From assembly GCA_965206025.1 (NCBI GenBank), contig CBDBIU010000005.1:682001-746000 (forward strand): DNA of 64,000 nt, given 5' to 3'. The translations under genes were made by a program, and so were the position numbers. This DNA is from G963668345 sp965206025. Lineage in GTDB: Bacteria > Acidobacteriota > Terriglobia > Bryobacterales > UBA6623. Each line of letters opens with the position of its first letter. Positions within the stretch are counted from its first letter, which is position 1. Shown here piece after piece: positions 63,065 through 64,000 of the stretch. The notes under the pieces were generated by a model. It searched no databases. It saw only the letters and a program-made list of their open reading frames with translations, and was not told where the DNA came from.

Positions 63065-64000
63065 ATGAAGCCGCCAATGGCAATCTCCCGGAAACTCGCA
63101 GTGCTCTCCCTGCTGCTTGCCATAGTTCATGTTTCGGGGCAGGCCCAGTTGGCTTCCCGCCAGCCTAAATACGATCCCGTCCAGTGGTCGCTGGCGTTTG
63201 ATCCCCAATCGGCGCGTCCCGGCCGGCGAGCCGTCGGTCTGCTAAAGGCGGAAATCGAACCCGGCTGGCACCTCTACTCGCCGACCACGCCGGCGGGAGG
63301 ACCGATCCCAACGAAGATCGAAATGGCCGAGTCGCCCTCGGTTGCGAGCTGGAAGCTGTTTCAGCCCCCACCCAACCGCCGGATCGACGAGAACTTTCAA
63401 CTCGAGACCGAGACTTACGAAGACGAAGCCGTCTTTCAATTCGACATTCTGCTGGCGGAGGATGCCTCGCTCGGCTCACCGGAGCTCGAGGCAAGGGTTC
63501 GCTATCAAGTCTGCGACGACCGGCTCTGTCTGCCGCCCGTCAGGAAGACGGCAACGGCTGCACTGAAAATAGATCCGGCGGCCACGGCGGCGGCGCCTGC
63601 CATTGCCGACGGCTACGTGGAAGCAACCGCGGCGGCTGCTTTAACCCCGTCAGCGCAAACCGCGGCCGCAGCGGCTCGTCTGACTCGGCTTCCCACGCCA
63701 CAGTCAGAGGGGATCATTCCGTTCGCCGGGATTGCATTCGGGTTCGGCCTGCTGGCGATCTTCACGCCCTGTGTATTCCCGATGATTCCGATCACCATGT
63801 CGTACTTTGTCAGCACGCAAGCAGGTTCGAAGAAACCTTCCTTCGTCCAGGCAACGATATTCTGTGTCGGCGTGGTTGTGCTTTTCACCGGTTTGGGGAC
63901 GATTGTTTCGCTGGCGCTGGGACCTTTCGGGCTTCTCCAACTGGGCTCGAATGTCTGGATCAACTTGTTCATTGCGCTGGTGTTCGTCGCCTTTGCGGCC
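63065..64000 (+). CDS. dsbD: Thiol:disulfide interchange protein DsbD (partial, runs off the window)
   Basis: 312 codons are present and the frame is open to the window end. A signal peptide (residues about 5-28) is followed by the periplasmic DsbD-alpha domain, with cysteine pair YQVCDDRLCLPPV (residues about 145-151). An Ala-rich linker comes next, then the start of the membrane domain with FTPCVFPMIPITMSYF near residue 238 and a further helix. DsbD passes electrons from cytoplasmic thioredoxin to periplasmic partners. The ATG at 63065 is chosen; the ATG at 63077 is an alternative. Confidence 0.92.
   Translation, partial: MKPPMAISRKLAVLSLLLAIVHVSGQAQLASRQPKYDPVQWSLAFDPQSARPGRRAVGLLKAEIEPGWHLYSPTTPAGGPIPTKIEMAESPSVASWKLFQPPPNRRIDENFQLETETYEDEAVFQFDILLAEDASLGSPELEARVRYQVCDDRLCLPPVRKTATAALKIDPAATAAAPAIADGYVEATAAAALTPSAQTAAAAARLTRLPTPQSEGIIPFAGIAFGFGLLAIFTPCVFPMIPITMSYFVSTQAGSKKPSFVQATIFCVGVVVLFTGLGTIVSLALGPFGLLQLGSNVWINLFIALVFVAFAA

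Overview
The window looks like a chromosomal segment of a GC-rich Gram-negative bacterium, most probably an Acidobacteriota member of the Bryobacter/Solibacter type. This is an inference from gene content: DUF1549/DUF1553 secreted proteins, duplicated MacB-type permeases, PEGA and DUF1080-like proteins, a sulfatase, LptD, and very many insertion sequences and intergenic repeats. No rRNA, tRNA, CRISPR array or replication origin was seen.

Layout. 1-4.6 kb: a minus-strand operon for secreted DUF1549/DUF1553 and PPC-domain proteins. 4.9-7.4 kb: two MacB-like permeases. 7.7-13.7 kb: metF, a membrane TPR protein, a small conserved protein, a Tat-type FAD oxidase and a small membrane protein. 14.4-19.2 kb: a 1001-residue kinase-N-lobe/TPR/PEGA membrane protein and a CNNM/CBS hemolysin-like transporter. 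19.4-27.1 kb: a triple-nested mobile island. 27.2-31.7 kb: an AGCS symporter, a Uma2 protein, a ferritin-like protein and rmuC. 31.8-35.6 kb: a CHASE-PAS-PAS-GGDEF-EAL gene split by a small transposon. 35.7-43.8 kb: a solo IS1380 element, an SDR, a DAO-type oxidase, an isoprenylcysteine methyltransferase-like protein and lptD. 44-48 kb: an unknown secreted protein, MTAP, a PfkB kinase and a DapF homologue lacking both catalytic cysteines. 48-53.8 kb: an IS110 relic, a small NTF2-like lipoprotein, a sulfatase, a zinc-ribbon protein, a LolD-like ATPase and a broken HigBA module. 54-64 kb: an ABC exporter with a lipoprotein, clpP-tig, a split roadblock-like gene, a quinone reductase, a beta-propeller lipoprotein and the 5' part of dsbD.

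The main structural story is mobile DNA. (1) Four almost identical 456-bp elements with ISL3-type terminal inverted repeats and perfect 8-bp target duplications (13902, 33280, 38929, 59920) look like MITEs mobilised by the 1298-bp ISL3 element at 23663-24960. Two of them split genes whose frames are restored exactly on removal. (2) An rve-type insertion sequence (about 19413-27110) is split by a 6130-bp IS1380 composite transposon (20312-26441, TSD TGAAC) carrying the end of a type I restriction hsdR and the start of a YgjP-like peptidase. The right-hand IS1380 copy is in turn split by the ISL3 element (TSD CCTTTTTG). (3) A dispersed repeat of about 160-200 bp, with ends reading CTAGCCCG, sits exactly on the TAG stop codons of several genes.

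Gene calls come from reading translated sequence and recognising motifs. No database search was possible.
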